Shown: positions 25,187-35,148, counted from the first letter of the stretch. The stretch is 64,000 nt of DNA from Streptomyces sp. ERV7 (GCF_001653515.1 NZ_LYOY01000040.1:124001-188000), one strand, 5' to 3'. The notes: generated by a model not told the origin, from the sequence alone. Numbers and translations are program-made.

Positions 25187-25863
25187 CGCAGCGGGCCGAA
25201 GCGGTAGCCGAAGCCGCGGACGGTCTGGATGTAGCGCGGGCTGCCCGCGACGTCCTCGATCTTGTTCCGCAGCCGCCGTACGCAGGCGTCGACGAGCCTC
25301 GCGTCGCCGTGGTAGCTGTGCTCCCACACCGACTCCAGGAGCTGCTGGCGGCTGAAGACCTGCTCGGCATGGGCGGACAGGTGCAGCAGCAGCTTGAGCT
25401 CGGAGGGGGCGAGCGCCAGGCGCTCGCCCGACTTGGCGGCGGTGAGCCCGGCCCGGTCGAGGGCGAGTTCGCCGTGGAACTCCAGGCCGGGCCGCCCGGG
25501 GTCGCTCAGCCGTCGCAGCACGGCCCGGATGCGGGCCTCGATGACCTCGGTACGGGCGGGTTTGACGATGTAGTCGTCGGCGCCCGCCTCCAGTCCCACC
25601 ACCACGTCGAAGTCGTCGCCGCGCGCGGTGAGCATGATGATCGGCAGCTGGCTGGTCTCGCGGATGCGGCGGCAGACCTGGACGCCGTTGATGCCGGGCA
25701 GCATCAGGTCCAGCAGGACCAGTTCGGGCTGGAAGGTCTTGAGCGCCGCGAGCCCCGCCTCCCCGGTCTCGGCCGCCCGCACCTCGTGGCCGCGCCGGCG
25801 CAGCCCGAGCTCGACCCCTTCCCGTACGGAGGGGTCGTCCTCGATGAGCAGCAGACGTGGCAT
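25183..25863 (-). CDS. OmpR-family response regulator
   Basis: This 226-aa protein has a receiver domain with the acidic pair EDDPS (Asp9-Asp10), phospho-acceptor Asp in LVLLDLMLPG (about residue 52) and Lys in IVKPARTEV. The C-terminal winged helix carries RQQLLESVWEHSYHGDARLV and RYIQTVRGFGYRF. It belongs to the AfsQ1/CseB-like group of Streptomyces regulators. It is the first gene of a three-gene operon with GTGA and ATGA couplings. Confidence 0.93.
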   Translation of the reverse strand: MPRLLLIEDDPSVREGVELGLRRRGHEVRAAETGEAGLAALKTFQPELVLLDLMLPGINGVQVCRRIRETSQLPIIMLTARGDDFDVVVGLEAGADDYIVKPARTEVIEARIRAVLRRLSDPGRPGLEFHGELALDRAGLTAAKSGERLALAPSELKLLLHLSAHAEQVFSRQQLLESVWEHSYHGDARLVDACVRRLRNKIEDVAGSPRYIQTVRGFGYRFGPLR

Positions 25864-25911
25864 GAGCGTCAGTATCCCAGGAGTCTCAGGGGTCTCGGAT
25901 ATGTCTTGAAT

Positions 25912-25947
25912 GCCGCGGATGCCCCGGTCAACCCGGACATCCGCGGC
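25912..25947 (-). terminator. Hairpin between murJ and the two-component operon
   Basis: GCCGCGGATG and CATCCGCGGC form a 10-bp stem, with further internal pairing CCGG/CCGG. It lies 36 bp past the stop of the leftward murJ gene and upstream of the regulator gene. Confidence 0.65.
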
Positions 25948-25983
25948 CTCGCGGGCGTCGGTATCCCCGACGGCCCGCCGCCC

Positions 25984-27621
25984 TCAGCGGTTCCGGCCGC
26001 CCCGGAGCTTGCCGAGCACGTCGTTGATCCCGTCGAGCCGCAGCGGCCGTGCCAGCAGCGCGACCGTCACCAGCAGTACGGCCGCTCCCGCCCCGGCCGC
26101 GGCGAAGTCGCCGAGGCCGTCGGCCGCACGGGCCGCCGCGTGGCCGAGCAGCGCCGCCGGGACGCAGCCGAGCAGCAGCCGGACGTGGACGGCGAGCGTG
26201 GGCGAGCGCAGCAGCCCGCCGCCGCCCAGCCTGCGGTGGAGGGTGTACGCGGTGACCGCCCATCCGGCGAACAGGGCGAGCGAGTACGCCCCGGCCATCC
26301 CGGTCACCGCCCAGCGCGCGGGCAGCAGCACATAGGCGAGGGCGGAAAGGCCCGCGTTGCACCCGGCGATCACCAGGTTGAGGACGAAGGGGGTGCGGGT
26401 GTCGCCGAGCGCGTAGAACCCGCGCGAGAGCACGTACTGCCCGGAGAAGGCGATGAGTCCGGGCGCGAACGCCATCAGCATCCCCGCCATCACCGCCACG
26501 TCGTCGGGGCTCGTCCTGCCGTACCCGAAGACCACGCCCATCAGCCAGGGCGCGAGCGCGAGCAGGGCGCAGGCGGCCGGGACGATCATCGCGGCGCTGG
26601 TGCGCAGCCCGTAGGAGAGGTCGCGCCGCACCGCCGCCCGGTCCTCGTCGGCCGCCGCCCGGCTCATCCGGGGCATCAGCGCGGTGAGCAGCGAGACGGT
26701 GACGATGCCGTGCGGCACCACCCAGAGCATGTACGCGTTGGTGTACGCGGTGTAGCCCGCGCCACCACTGGCGCCCTCGTCGAGGGCGCGCTGCCCGGCG
26801 GTGGTGGAGAGCCGGGTCACGACCCAGTACGCGAGCTGGTTGGTCAGGACGAGCAGCATCAGCCAGCCCGCCGAGCGCAGCGGGCGGGTGATGCCGCTGC
26901 CGCGCCAGTCGAACCGCGGCCGCCAGCGGAACCGGGCCGAGCTCAGCGCCGGGACCAGGGCGAGCGCCTGGACGGCTATCCCGGCGGTGGTGCCCCAGCC
27001 CAGGATCCGGGTGTCGGTGGCGCTCAGGGTGGAGCCGGAGGTCCCGGCGCTCACCAGATAGAGGCCGAACACCGCGATGACGACGAGGTTGTTGAGGACC
27101 GGCGTCCACATCATCGCGCCGAACCGGTCGCGTGCGTTGAGCACCTGCCCGAAGAGCGTGAACAGGCCGTAGAACAGGATCTGCGGCAGGCAGTAGCGGG
27201 CGAAGGCGACCGTGAGGTCGCGCTGGTCGCCGGTGTAGTCGGTGTAGAGGTCGACGATCCGCGGCGCGGCGAGCACCGCGAGGCCGGTGAGGGCCACCAG
27301 GGCGGCGGTGCACGCGGTGAGCAGCCGGTCGGTGTAGGCGGCGCCGCCGTCGCTGTGCTCCTTGGCGGCGCGGATCAGCTCGGGCACGAAGACCGCGTTG
27401 AGCGTGCCGCCGATGAGCAGGGTGTAGAGGATCGTGGGGACGGTGTTGGCGACGGCGAAACCGTCGCCGACGAGCCCGACGCCGAGCGCGGCCGCCACCA
27501 CCGACGACCGGACGAAGCCGGTGGCCCGCGAGACGATCGACCCCGCGGCCATGAGCGCGCCGCTGCGCGCGACGGACGGCTTGGCGGCGTGCCGGGGAGC
27601 CGTTCTGGCGGGGGCCGTCAC
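25984..27621 (-). CDS. murJ: MurJ/MviN-type lipid II flippase
   Basis: The predicted protein is 545 aa from GTG 27619-27621, which overlaps the stop of femX (GTGA). About 14 membrane segments are visible, with typical MVF-family wording: GSIVSRATGFVRSSVVAAALG near the start, GGTLNAVFVPEL, and YCLPQILFYGLFTLFGQVLNA. It should flip lipid-linked peptidoglycan precursor across the membrane. Coupling to a FemX-like peptidyltransferase supports a role in wall synthesis. The last 27 residues (VALLARPLRLDGINDVLGKL...) are specific to this copy; a duplicate at 35149 lacks them. Streptomyces also has a larger essential MviN elsewhere, so this may be a paralogue. Confidence 0.9.
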   Translation of the reverse strand: MTAPARTAPRHAAKPSVARSGALMAAGSIVSRATGFVRSSVVAAALGVGLVGDGFAVANTVPTILYTLLIGGTLNAVFVPELIRAAKEHSDGGAAYTDRLLTACTAALVALTGLAVLAAPRIVDLYTDYTGDQRDLTVAFARYCLPQILFYGLFTLFGQVLNARDRFGAMMWTPVLNNLVVIAVFGLYLVSAGTSGSTLSATDTRILGWGTTAGIAVQALALVPALSSARFRWRPRFDWRGSGITRPLRSAGWLMLLVLTNQLAYWVVTRLSTTAGQRALDEGASGGAGYTAYTNAYMLWVVPHGIVTVSLLTALMPRMSRAAADEDRAAVRRDLSYGLRTSAAMIVPAACALLALAPWLMGVVFGYGRTSPDDVAVMAGMLMAFAPGLIAFSGQYVLSRGFYALGDTRTPFVLNLVIAGCNAGLSALAYVLLPARWAVTGMAGAYSLALFAGWAVTAYTLHRRLGGGGLLRSPTLAVHVRLLLGCVPAALLGHAAARAADGLGDFAAAGAGAAVLLVTVALLARPLRLDGINDVLGKLRGGRNR

Positions 27622-28355
27622 CGGCGGGCCAGATAGGCCTGGAACGCGCGGTACAGCGCGTGGTTGGTGGTGCCGCTCATCGGTGTCTCCCACTCCCCCA
27701 GTGTCTCGACCACCTGTCCCCCGGTACCGAGCTTCCAGCGCAGCAGACCGAACGGACGATCCTGTGGATCAAGAGTGGAGGGTACCCCGCGCATGTCGTA
27801 CACCTCGGCGCCGAGGGCATGCGCATCGAGCATCATCTGCCACTGCAGGGCGTTGCTGGGCCGCACCTCGCGGCGGTGGTCGGCGGAGGCGCCGGTCTGG
27901 TACCAGACCCGCCGCCCGACGGTGATCATGGTGTGGGCGGCCAGCACCTCGCCGCCGTGGACGGCCAGATAGAGGCGCATCCGGCCGGGCTGCTCGGCGT
28001 TGAGCGCCGCGTACTGGCGCTCGTAGTACGCGAGGGACCGGCCGAGCCGGAAGCCGTCGCGCTCCTCGGTGATCCTCAGCAGCCGGTAGAACTCGGGCAG
28101 GTCGGCCGCGCCCGCGGTGACGATCTCGACGCCCGCCTTCTTGGCGGTGCGCACATTGCGGCGCCACTCCTGGTTGAGCCCGGACCACAGCTGCTCGGGG
28201 CTCCGCCCGGCCAGCGGGACCTGGAAGACATAGCGGGGCTGGGCGTCGGCGTCGTCGCCGTCCCCGCCGCACCGCCGCCAGCCGCGCGCCCGCAGCCGCT
28301 CGGCGACGGCGCTGCCCAGCGAGTCCACCTCGGTGGCGAGCACATCGCCGACCCT
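26064..28355. repeat. Segmental duplication, copy 1 (2,292 bp)
   Basis: This block covers most of murJ and the C-terminal two-thirds of femX and recurs in direct orientation at 35169-37460. Offset is 9,105 bp at both ends. The encoded proteins are identical across the block and no base difference was noticed on reading. Sequence diverges abruptly at both edges (A/G before CCGTCACC; G/C after CGCCGACCCT). Full base-by-base identity was not computed. Confidence 0.93.
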
Positions 28356-28781
28356 GCGGCCGGTACCGGTCGCGGACTTCAGCAGGGCCGCGTCCCAGCG
28401 CCGGTAGGCGGGCGAGGGCCCGATGCGTACGGCGAAGGCGCCGGCCCGGCGCAGATGGCGCAGCAACGGCCCCATCCAGCGGTCGATTTCGGGGTCCGCC
28501 CAGTCCGCGACCGGCCCCTCGGGAAGATAGGCGAAGTACTTCCGGGTGCCCGGGAACTGCCGGTAGAGCACGAGCGCCGCGCCCTTCAGCTCACCCGTGT
28601 CAAGGTGCCAGCCGACCCGTTCCGCAGACCACTGGTCCTTCACCTCGGCCCATGAGGGGTGCTGCAGAAAACTCGCGCCGGAGCGGCCCGCGAGGAAGGA
28701 CCGGTACTCGGCGACGGAGAGACCGCGCACCCGCAGGTCCTGGTCGCGGTCGCGATCGCCGGTCACTAGCAGTGCGGACAC
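27618..28781 (-). CDS. FemX-like peptidoglycan bridge aminoacyltransferase
   Basis: The predicted protein is 387 aa. GTG 28779-28781 was chosen because GGAGGT lies 7 bp upstream. Double GNAT-fold FemABX protein: LSVAEYRSFLAGR...SFLQHPSWAEVK at the start, ALVLYRQFPGTRKYFAYLPEGPVADW, then [22 protein letters not shown] and GWRRCGG. Such enzymes add the interpeptide amino acid (Gly in Streptomyces) to lipid II using aminoacyl-tRNA. It is coupled to murJ, so precursor modification and flipping are co-expressed. Codons 143-387 lie in the duplicated block and reappear in the chorismate synthase chimera at 36723. Confidence 0.88.
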   Translation of the reverse strand: MSALLVTGDRDRDQDLRVRGLSVAEYRSFLAGRSGASFLQHPSWAEVKDQWSAERVGWHLDTGELKGAALVLYRQFPGTRKYFAYLPEGPVADWADPEIDRWMGPLLRHLRRAGAFAVRIGPSPAYRRWDAALLKSATGTGRRVGDVLATEVDSLGSAVAERLRARGWRRCGGDGDDADAQPRYVFQVPLAGRSPEQLWSGLNQEWRRNVRTAKKAGVEIVTAGAADLPEFYRLLRITEERDGFRLGRSLAYYERQYAALNAEQPGRMRLYLAVHGGEVLAAHTMITVGRRVWYQTGASADHRREVRPSNALQWQMMLDAHALGAEVYDMRGVPSTLDPQDRPFGLLRWKLGTGGQVVETLGEWETPMSGTTNHALYRAFQAYLARR

Positions 28782-29003
28782 GTGGGTGACCTCCAAGTAC
28801 GCCCCGTCATCGGTTCCACGGGGATGCACAGGATGCTCACAGCGGACCATGACCGGGCCGCGCGACGGATGTGACCGGACGGTGACAGTTCCTCTGCGGT
28901 CGTCGTCACAATCGAATCCCGGAGATTTCCCGCGCTTTGTGCAACCTAGAGTCGAGTGACCGACTCTCTCCTACGGAGAAGCATTGCTACGGAGGTTTTC
29001 CAG

Positions 29004-30227
29004 TTGAGCCGCATACGCCGTCACACCCCGCTCCGCCGCCGCCCGGTCCGTAACGCCGTCATCGCCGGCACCGCGGTCCTCGCCGCGGCGCTCACCGCCT
29101 GCTCCGGTGGCTCGGGCGGCTCCGGTGACGGCAAGGGGGGCGCCGACATCGCATCCGCCAAGAAGGCCGAGATCTCGGTGAACCTGACGGGGCAGCAGGC
29201 GAAGGCCGGCGAGCCCGTGAAGGTGACCCTGGCCGGGGGCAAGCTCCAGCAGGTCACGGTCACCGACGCCAAGGGCGGGAAGCTGGCGGGGAAGATAGCC
29301 GCCGACGGCAGGACCTGGACCTCGGACCGCAACGCCGCGCCCGGCACCACGTACGCCGTGGAGGCGAAGGACGACAAGGGCTCCACCGCCAAGGCCGGCT
29401 TCGCGACCGCCGCCGCGGACAAGGTGAACAAGCTGACCCTGGTCCCCGGCAAGAACTCCACGGTCGGCGTCGGCCAGCCGCTGTCGATCGTCTTCGACCA
29501 CCCGGTCAAGGACAAGGCGGCGGTGGAGAAGCAGCTCAAGGTGACCACCTCGAACAACACCGAGGGGTCCTGGGGCTGGATGGAGGACTACTCGGGCAAG
29601 TCCCGTGTCGACTGGCGGCCCAAGGAGTACTGGAAGAGCGGGACCAAGGTCACGCTCAACGCGGACCTCAACGGCGTCGACTCGGGCAGCGGCTGGTTCG
29701 TGCGCGACTACACGACCAACGTGACCATCGGCAAGAACCAGGTCGTCAAGGTCAGCCTCGACAACCACCACCTCAAGCTGTACCGCGACGGCGCCGTGGT
29801 CAAGGACATCCCGGTGTCGGGGGGCACGCCCGGCGGCGACAAGGCGTCCTGGCGCGGCAAGGCCGTCCTGATGGCGAAGGAGGGCACGATCAACATGAAC
29901 TCCGAGACGGTCGGGCTCGGCGACGCCTACAACAAGATGGTCGACTACTCGATGCGCCTCACCTGGTCCGGGATGTACGCGCACGCCGCGCCCTGGAACG
30001 CCGACTACTTCGGCAACACCAACCACAGCTCCGGCTGCATCGGCATGAGCGACGCCAACGCCAAGGAGCTGTACGGCATGGTGCAGCCCGGCGACCCGTT
30101 CGAGATCACCGGCGACGACGCCAAGGGCACCCAGGCGCTCAACAACGGCTACGGCGAGTGGAACCTCAGCTGGCAGCAGTGGCAGGCCAAGAGCGCCCTG
30201 AGCGGGGCTTCCACCACCGCGGGCTAG
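29004..30227 (+). CDS. Lipoprotein L,D-transpeptidase (second copy type)
   Basis: The predicted protein is 407 aa. TTG 29004 is chosen because GGAGG lies 8 bp upstream; GTG 28956 is the in-frame alternative. The N-terminus is strongly basic (RIRRHTPLRRRPVRN), then hydrophobic, then lipobox LTAC. Ig-like domains at about 50-260 (LVPGKNSTVGVGQPLSIVF; RPKEYWKSGTKV) precede the YkuD domain with HAAPWNADYFG...SSGCIGMSD, Cys being the nucleophile. It is a paralogue of the enzyme at 12773 with the same tail (YGEWNLSWQQWQAKSAL). It would form 3-3 cross-links. Divergent from femX-murJ, so the locus is a wall-synthesis neighbourhood. Confidence 0.92.
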   Translation: MSRIRRHTPLRRRPVRNAVIAGTAVLAAALTACSGGSGGSGDGKGGADIASAKKAEISVNLTGQQAKAGEPVKVTLAGGKLQQVTVTDAKGGKLAGKIAADGRTWTSDRNAAPGTTYAVEAKDDKGSTAKAGFATAAADKVNKLTLVPGKNSTVGVGQPLSIVFDHPVKDKAAVEKQLKVTTSNNTEGSWGWMEDYSGKSRVDWRPKEYWKSGTKVTLNADLNGVDSGSGWFVRDYTTNVTIGKNQVVKVSLDNHHLKLYRDGAVVKDIPVSGGTPGGDKASWRGKAVLMAKEGTINMNSETVGLGDAYNKMVDYSMRLTWSGMYAHAAPWNADYFGNTNHSSGCIGMSDANAKELYGMVQPGDPFEITGDDAKGTQALNNGYGEWNLSWQQWQAKSALSGASTTAG

Positions 30228-30244
30228 AGCCCCACCGGTGCACC

Positions 30245-30449
30245 ACCAAGGAGAGCGGCACCCTCGTCGCATATCTGTACGACGAGGGCCCGCTCGGCCT
30301 CGGCAAGCCGGTCAGCAACGCCCCCTACACCTTCCGTGGACACCGTCGACCCGCTCTACAACGAGCGCAACCCGACCGGCGCGCAGCTGACCTTCTCCTC
30401 GCCCGCGTCAGACCCGTCGTATCTGACGGTCCCTCTCCGCGAGGAGTGA
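30245..30449 (+). pseudogene. C-terminal remnant of a CocE/NonD-type hydrolase
   Basis: No open gene spans this stretch, but two short frames read like the end of an X-Pro dipeptidyl-peptidase/CocE-NonD hydrolase. The first, ESGTLVAYLYDEGPLGLGKP followed by VSNAPYTFR, is in one frame up to 30337. The second, DTVDPLYNERNPTGAQLTFS followed by DPSYLTVPLREE and a stop at 30447, is in the +1 frame. A few dozen residues expected between them are absent. The remnant begins only about 17 bp after the L,D-transpeptidase stop, so a deletion has brought the two together. Confidence 0.75.
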
Positions 30450-30483
30450 TCACCGGCTGCTGCCGGGAGGGCTTGCCCCCTTG

Positions 30484-31356
30484 CTACTGCACTCCAGGCA
30501 GCAGCGTCCCTGGTTCGGCCGGGGCGACGTCCACGGCCTCCGTCTTGGGATTGCGCTTCTGTCTCCTGGCCATCCAGGTGGCGAACCAGGAGAGCAGCAT
30601 GCACATCCCGATGTAGATCGGCGAGATCACCATCACCACGGGGATGAACGGCAAATCGTAGTCGAGATTCGAAGCGATGAGCTTCCCCGCGTGCAGGAAC
30701 TCCTCATAGGTGATCAGATAGCCCAGCGAGGTGTCCTTCAGCGCGACCACCAGCTGGCTGATGATGGTCGGCAGCATCGCCCGGATCCCCTGGGGGACCA
30801 GCACGTACGTCATGACCTGCGTCTTGCGCATCCCGAGCGAGAATGCCGCCTCCTTCTGGCCGCGTTCCACGGAGTTGACGCCGGAGCGGAACACCTCGGC
30901 GAGCACCGAGCCGTTGTAGAGCGTCAGTCCGGCCACCAGCGCCGGCAACGGCTGCACCTTCAGCGCCACGAAGATGAAGAAGATCATGACCAGGACGGGC
31001 ATGGCGCGGAAGAACTCGACCACCAGCGTGGCGAGCCAGCGGACCGCCCGGTGGTCCGAGAGCCGCCCGGTCGCCAGGACCGCGCCGAGCACCAGCGAGA
31101 ACAGAGCCGCGAACCCGAAGGCCTTGAGCGTGTTGCCGAGCCCGCGCAGCAGCAGCCGCTGGATCCCCTCGTACTCGAAGGGCCGCCACTTGGTGACGGT
31201 GAACTGGTCGGTGTCGAACAGCAGATAGATGATCCAGCCCAGCAGGGCGAGGATCAGAAACGTGGAGCCGACCCCGTAGAGCAGATGCCGCTGCCGGGTC
31301 TTCGGGCCGGGGATGTCGTAGAGGGCGGTGGCCTCTCTGGCCAGTTGTGCGGTCAT
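30484..31356 (-). CDS. gluD: Glutamate-type ABC transporter permease (GluD)
   Basis: This 290-aa polar amino acid permease has five or more membrane helices and the cytoplasmic coupling loop EAAFSLGMRKTQVMTYVLVPQGIRAMLP (EAA motif, about residues 193-220). The long N-terminal extension before TM1 and the charged C-terminal tail fit GluD rather than GluC. Start overlaps the gluC stop (ATGA). It forms the channel with GluC for import of glutamate, probably with aspartate or glutamine as alternatives. Confidence 0.9.
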   Translation of the reverse strand: MTAQLAREATALYDIPGPKTRQRHLLYGVGSTFLILALLGWIIYLLFDTDQFTVTKWRPFEYEGIQRLLLRGLGNTLKAFGFAALFSLVLGAVLATGRLSDHRAVRWLATLVVEFFRAMPVLVMIFFIFVALKVQPLPALVAGLTLYNGSVLAEVFRSGVNSVERGQKEAAFSLGMRKTQVMTYVLVPQGIRAMLPTIISQLVVALKDTSLGYLITYEEFLHAGKLIASNLDYDLPFIPVVMVISPIYIGMCMLLSWFATWMARRQKRNPKTEAVDVAPAEPGTLLPGVQ

Positions 31357-31997
31357 CGGGCGACTCCCCAGTACTTCTCCAGGAGGTTGAAGACGGCGCT
31401 GATGGTGAGCGTGATGATCAGATAGCCGACGGCGATCCAGATGAAGGTCCAGACGATGTCGTAGCCGAGCTCGTTGAGCGTCTTGTACGTGCCGAGCAGC
31501 TCGGTGACGCTGAACGCGCCCGCGATGGCGGAGTTCTTGGCCAGCGCGATGAGGGTGGAGCCGACCGGCGGGATGACCGAGCGGAAGGCCTGCGGCAGCA
31601 CCACGCCGGACAGCGTCTGGCCGAAGGTCATCCCCAGGCTGCGGGCCGCCTCGCCCTGGCCGGTGGGCACGGTGTTGATGCCCGAGCGCAACGCCTCGCA
31701 GATGAACGCGGAGGTGTAGCAGCCCAGCGCGATCACCGCGAACAGCTTGAAGGGGAGCACCAGGCCGAAGCGCGGCAGCCCGAGCAGCACCGCGAAGAAC
31801 AGCAGCGTGAGCGGGGTGTTGCGCAGCACGTTCACCCACACGGTGCCCAGCGCCCGGAACGAGCCCACCGGCGAGACCCGGAACGAGGCCATCAGGAAGC
31901 CGAGCACCAGGGCCACGGCCGAGGCGTAGACGGTGAGCTCGACGGTGCCGAGGAAGCCCTTGCCGTACAGCGAGAAGTTCTTGGTCAGTACGTCCAT
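31353..31997 (-). CDS. gluC: Glutamate-type ABC transporter permease (GluC)
   Basis: This 214-aa His/Glu/Gln/Arg-family permease has about five TM segments and the coupling motif GQGEAARSLGMTFGQTLSGV followed by VLPQAFRSVIPP. It pairs with GluD. The gene is eight bases downstream of gluB and overlaps gluD, so the operon order gluA-B-C-D is complete. Confidence 0.9.
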   Translation of the reverse strand: MDVLTKNFSLYGKGFLGTVELTVYASAVALVLGFLMASFRVSPVGSFRALGTVWVNVLRNTPLTLLFFAVLLGLPRFGLVLPFKLFAVIALGCYTSAFICEALRSGINTVPTGQGEAARSLGMTFGQTLSGVVLPQAFRSVIPPVGSTLIALAKNSAIAGAFSVTELLGTYKTLNELGYDIVWTFIWIAVGYLIITLTISAVFNLLEKYWGVAR

Positions 31998-32005
31998 GCG
32001 GGGCC

Positions 32006-32911
32006 TCAGCTCGCCGGGTAGCGGTCGATGGGCGGAGCGGGCGCGGCCTTGCGTCCCGACAGACCGAGCGTCGCGTCGTACGCCTTCTGCCAGTCGCCGT
32101 TCTTCTCGTGGGTCTCGATGGCGTCGTCCAGGGCGAAGCGCAGGGCGTTGTCGCCGCGCGGCACACCGACGCCGTACGGCTCCTTGGAGAATGGCTTGCC
32201 GACGACCTTGAGCTCGTCGGGCACCTTGGCCGCGTACCCGCTGAGGATGGTGTCGTCGGTGGTGACGGCGGCCACCTGGAAGGTGAGCAGGTTGTCCACA
32301 CAGACGGAGTACGTGTCGTACGCGACGAGTTCGGCCTTCGGGTAGTCCTTCTGGATGCGCTGGTACGGGGTGGAGCCCGCGGCCGAGCAGACGCGTTTGC
32401 CGTTCAGGTCCTGCGGCCCGTCGATGTCGTCCTCGTCGGTGCGCACGAGCAGGCCCTGGCCGGCCAGGTAGTAGGGCCCGGCGAAGCCGACCAGTTTCTT
32501 GCGGTTGTCGTTGATGGTGTAGGTGCCGACGTAGTAGTCGACCTGGCCGTTCTGCAGGGCGGTCTCGCGGTTGGCGGAGGCGATCGTCCTGAACTCGACG
32601 GACTTGGGGTCGAAGCCGAGCGAGGCGGACATCATCTTGGCGATCTCGATGTCGAAGCCGGAGTAGACGCCGGTGGCCGGGTCCTTCTCGCCCATGTAGG
32701 GCTGGTCCTCCTTGGCGCCGACGACCAGGTGGCCGCGGTTCTTCGCCCGCCGCCACACCGGTGAGTCGGGCAGCGTGAAGCCCGTCATGACCCGGTAGTG
32801 GGGCAGTTGGTCGGGCTGCGGGCCCTTGACCGGCGGGCTGCCCGACTTGCCGCACCCGGCGGCGGCCAGGAGCAGTGCGAGGGCGGCCAGCGCGCGTCGC
32901 GTACGCGTCAT
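32006..32911 (-). CDS. gluB: Glutamate-type ABC transporter binding lipoprotein (GluB)
   Basis: The predicted protein is 301 aa, lipobox LAAAGC after an Arg-rich N-terminus. Family 3 solute-binding protein: GHLVVGAKEDQPYMGEKDP, YSGFDIEIAKMMSASLG, and VDYYVGTYTINDNRKKLVGF (the conserved D-x-x-x-x-x-x-T-x-x-R pattern). It binds the amino acid outside the membrane and delivers it to GluCD. It is 19 bp downstream of gluA. Confidence 0.92.
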   Translation of the reverse strand: MTRTRRALAALALLLAAAGCGKSGSPPVKGPQPDQLPHYRVMTGFTLPDSPVWRRAKNRGHLVVGAKEDQPYMGEKDPATGVYSGFDIEIAKMMSASLGFDPKSVEFRTIASANRETALQNGQVDYYVGTYTINDNRKKLVGFAGPYYLAGQGLLVRTDEDDIDGPQDLNGKRVCSAAGSTPYQRIQKDYPKAELVAYDTYSVCVDNLLTFQVAAVTTDDTILSGYAAKVPDELKVVGKPFSKEPYGVGVPRGDNALRFALDDAIETHEKNGDWQKAYDATLGLSGRKAAPAPPIDRYPAS

Positions 32912-32930
32912 GGTTGCGTCCACTCCCCGT

Positions 32931-33674
<744 letters not shown>

Positions 33675-33830
33675 ACGCTGTCCTGCCCACTCATCGCTGT
33701 GTCGAGGTCAGCGCAAACTATCCAGCCCGGAAAGGGACTTCACTTCGACACGCACGAACAGGACATAAACCGTATTTTGGGTTACCGGCGGGTTGGGTCA
33801 ACGCCACGTTGACTTCCGTGTGCGCGACGG

Positions 33831-34265
33831 TCAGACCTCGGAGGCCTCCGCGTACACCTGCGAGAGCTCGGGCGTGCCGCTCGCCGCCCACTCGACGCCG
33901 GCGCCCACCACGTCGACTTCGCGCCCCGAGGCGAGCCGCACCACCGGCTGCCCGCCCGGCCACACCTGCCAGGAGGCGCCCTCGACCGTCCGCACCAGCA
34001 CGGTGCCCAGATACAGGCCCGCGTCGTTGCCCAGCCAGGGCAGTTCCTCCGGGTCGTCCCGCCAGCGCGGCGGCAGCTGGTCGAGCGCCGCCAACGAGGC
34101 CGGGCTGTCGTCCAGTTCGAGCCCGGCCTGCTGCGCCCTGACCCGGAGCAGCTCGCACTCCGCCAGCAGCTCGCCCACACCCTCCGGATCGGTCTGCACC
34201 GCCTCGGCGAGGGCCGCCGTCCGCTGCGAGCCGTGCCGCTTGCGCCAGTTGTCCAGGATGTTCAT
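33831..34265 (-). CDS. DUF6278-like small protein
   Basis: The predicted protein is 144 aa from ATG 34263 (NILDNWRKRHGSQRTAALAE). Acidic, soluble, no signal or membrane segment. LSECELLR-type start (LLAECELLRVRAQQAGLELD), then LPWLGNDAGLYLGTVLVRTV and VWPGGQPVVRLASGREVDVV. I associate this pattern with DUF6278, a Streptomyces family of unknown function, from memory. It lies between exoA and gluA, all leftward. Confidence 0.75.
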   Translation of the reverse strand: MNILDNWRKRHGSQRTAALAEAVQTDPEGVGELLAECELLRVRAQQAGLELDDSPASLAALDQLPPRWRDDPEELPWLGNDAGLYLGTVLVRTVEGASWQVWPGGQPVVRLASGREVDVVGAGVEWAASGTPELSQVYAEASEV

Positions 34266-34338
34266 GGCGTCAAGCGTCCCATTCGCACAGAGCCGCGCAC
34301 CACAGGGCACGCGGGGTGCGATTCTCAGATCTCCCGTC

Positions 34339-35118
34339 TCAGATCTCCAGGTCGACGACGACCGGCGCGTGGTCGGAGGCGCCCTTGCCCTTGCGCTCCT
34401 CGCGGTCCACATAACTGTCCTTGACGGCCTTGGCGAACGGCTCGTTGCCGTACACCAGGTCGATGCGCATGCCCCGGTTCTTGGGGAAGGACAGCTGGCG
34501 GTAGTCCCAGTACGTATACGGCCGGTCGTACTTCAGGGGGCGGGGCACCACGTCGGAGAGGCCCGCCTCGCGCAGCGCGGCGAGCGCGGCCCGCTCGGCC
34601 GGGGTGACATGGGTCTGGCCCTCGAAGAACGCCACGTCGAACACGTCCTCGTCGGTCGGGGCGACGTTGAAGTCGCCGAGCACCGCGAACGGCCGCTCCC
34701 CCGCCGCGTCCTGGGCGACGGCCGCCTTCAACGCCTCGAACCAGGCCAGCTTGTACGCGTAGTGGCCGTGGCCGACCTCGCGGCCGTTCGGCACGTACAC
34801 CGACCACAGGCGCACTCCGCCGCAGGTCGCCGAGACGGCGCGGGGCTCCAGGGTCTCCTCGAAGCCGGGGTCGCCGGGCAGACCGAGGACCACGTCCTCC
34901 AGGCCCACCCGGGAGACCAGCGCCACTCCGTTCCACCTCCCCGTCGCGTGGACCGCCGACTCGTAGCCCAGCTCGCGGAGCTCGGCGGCGGGGAAGCCCT
35001 CCAGGGTGGTCTTGGTCTCCTGGATGCACAGCACATCCGTGCCGGTGCTCTCCAGCCAGGCCAGGAGGCGGGGCAGCCGGGCGGTGATCGAGTTGACGTT
35101 CCAGGTCGCGATGCGCAT
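34339..35118 (-). CDS. xth: Exodeoxyribonuclease III
   Basis: This 259-aa endonuclease/exonuclease/phosphatase-fold enzyme acts in base-excision repair as AP endonuclease and 3' exonuclease. Active-site motifs: RIATWNVNSI (Asn), CIQETKT (Glu), LGDFNVAPTDEDV (Asp-Asn), and SDHAPVVVDL (Asp-His). The gene is intact and complete, and its start lies only 30 bp from the stop of the truncated murJ copy, at the duplication boundary. Confidence 0.95.
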   Translation of the reverse strand: MRIATWNVNSITARLPRLLAWLESTGTDVLCIQETKTTLEGFPAAELRELGYESAVHATGRWNGVALVSRVGLEDVVLGLPGDPGFEETLEPRAVSATCGGVRLWSVYVPNGREVGHGHYAYKLAWFEALKAAVAQDAAGERPFAVLGDFNVAPTDEDVFDVAFFEGQTHVTPAERAALAALREAGLSDVVPRPLKYDRPYTYWDYRQLSFPKNRGMRIDLVYGNEPFAKAVKDSYVDREERKGKGASDHAPVVVDLEI

Positions 35119-35148
35119 GCGAGACAGCCTAACGGCGGGGGCCGACAG

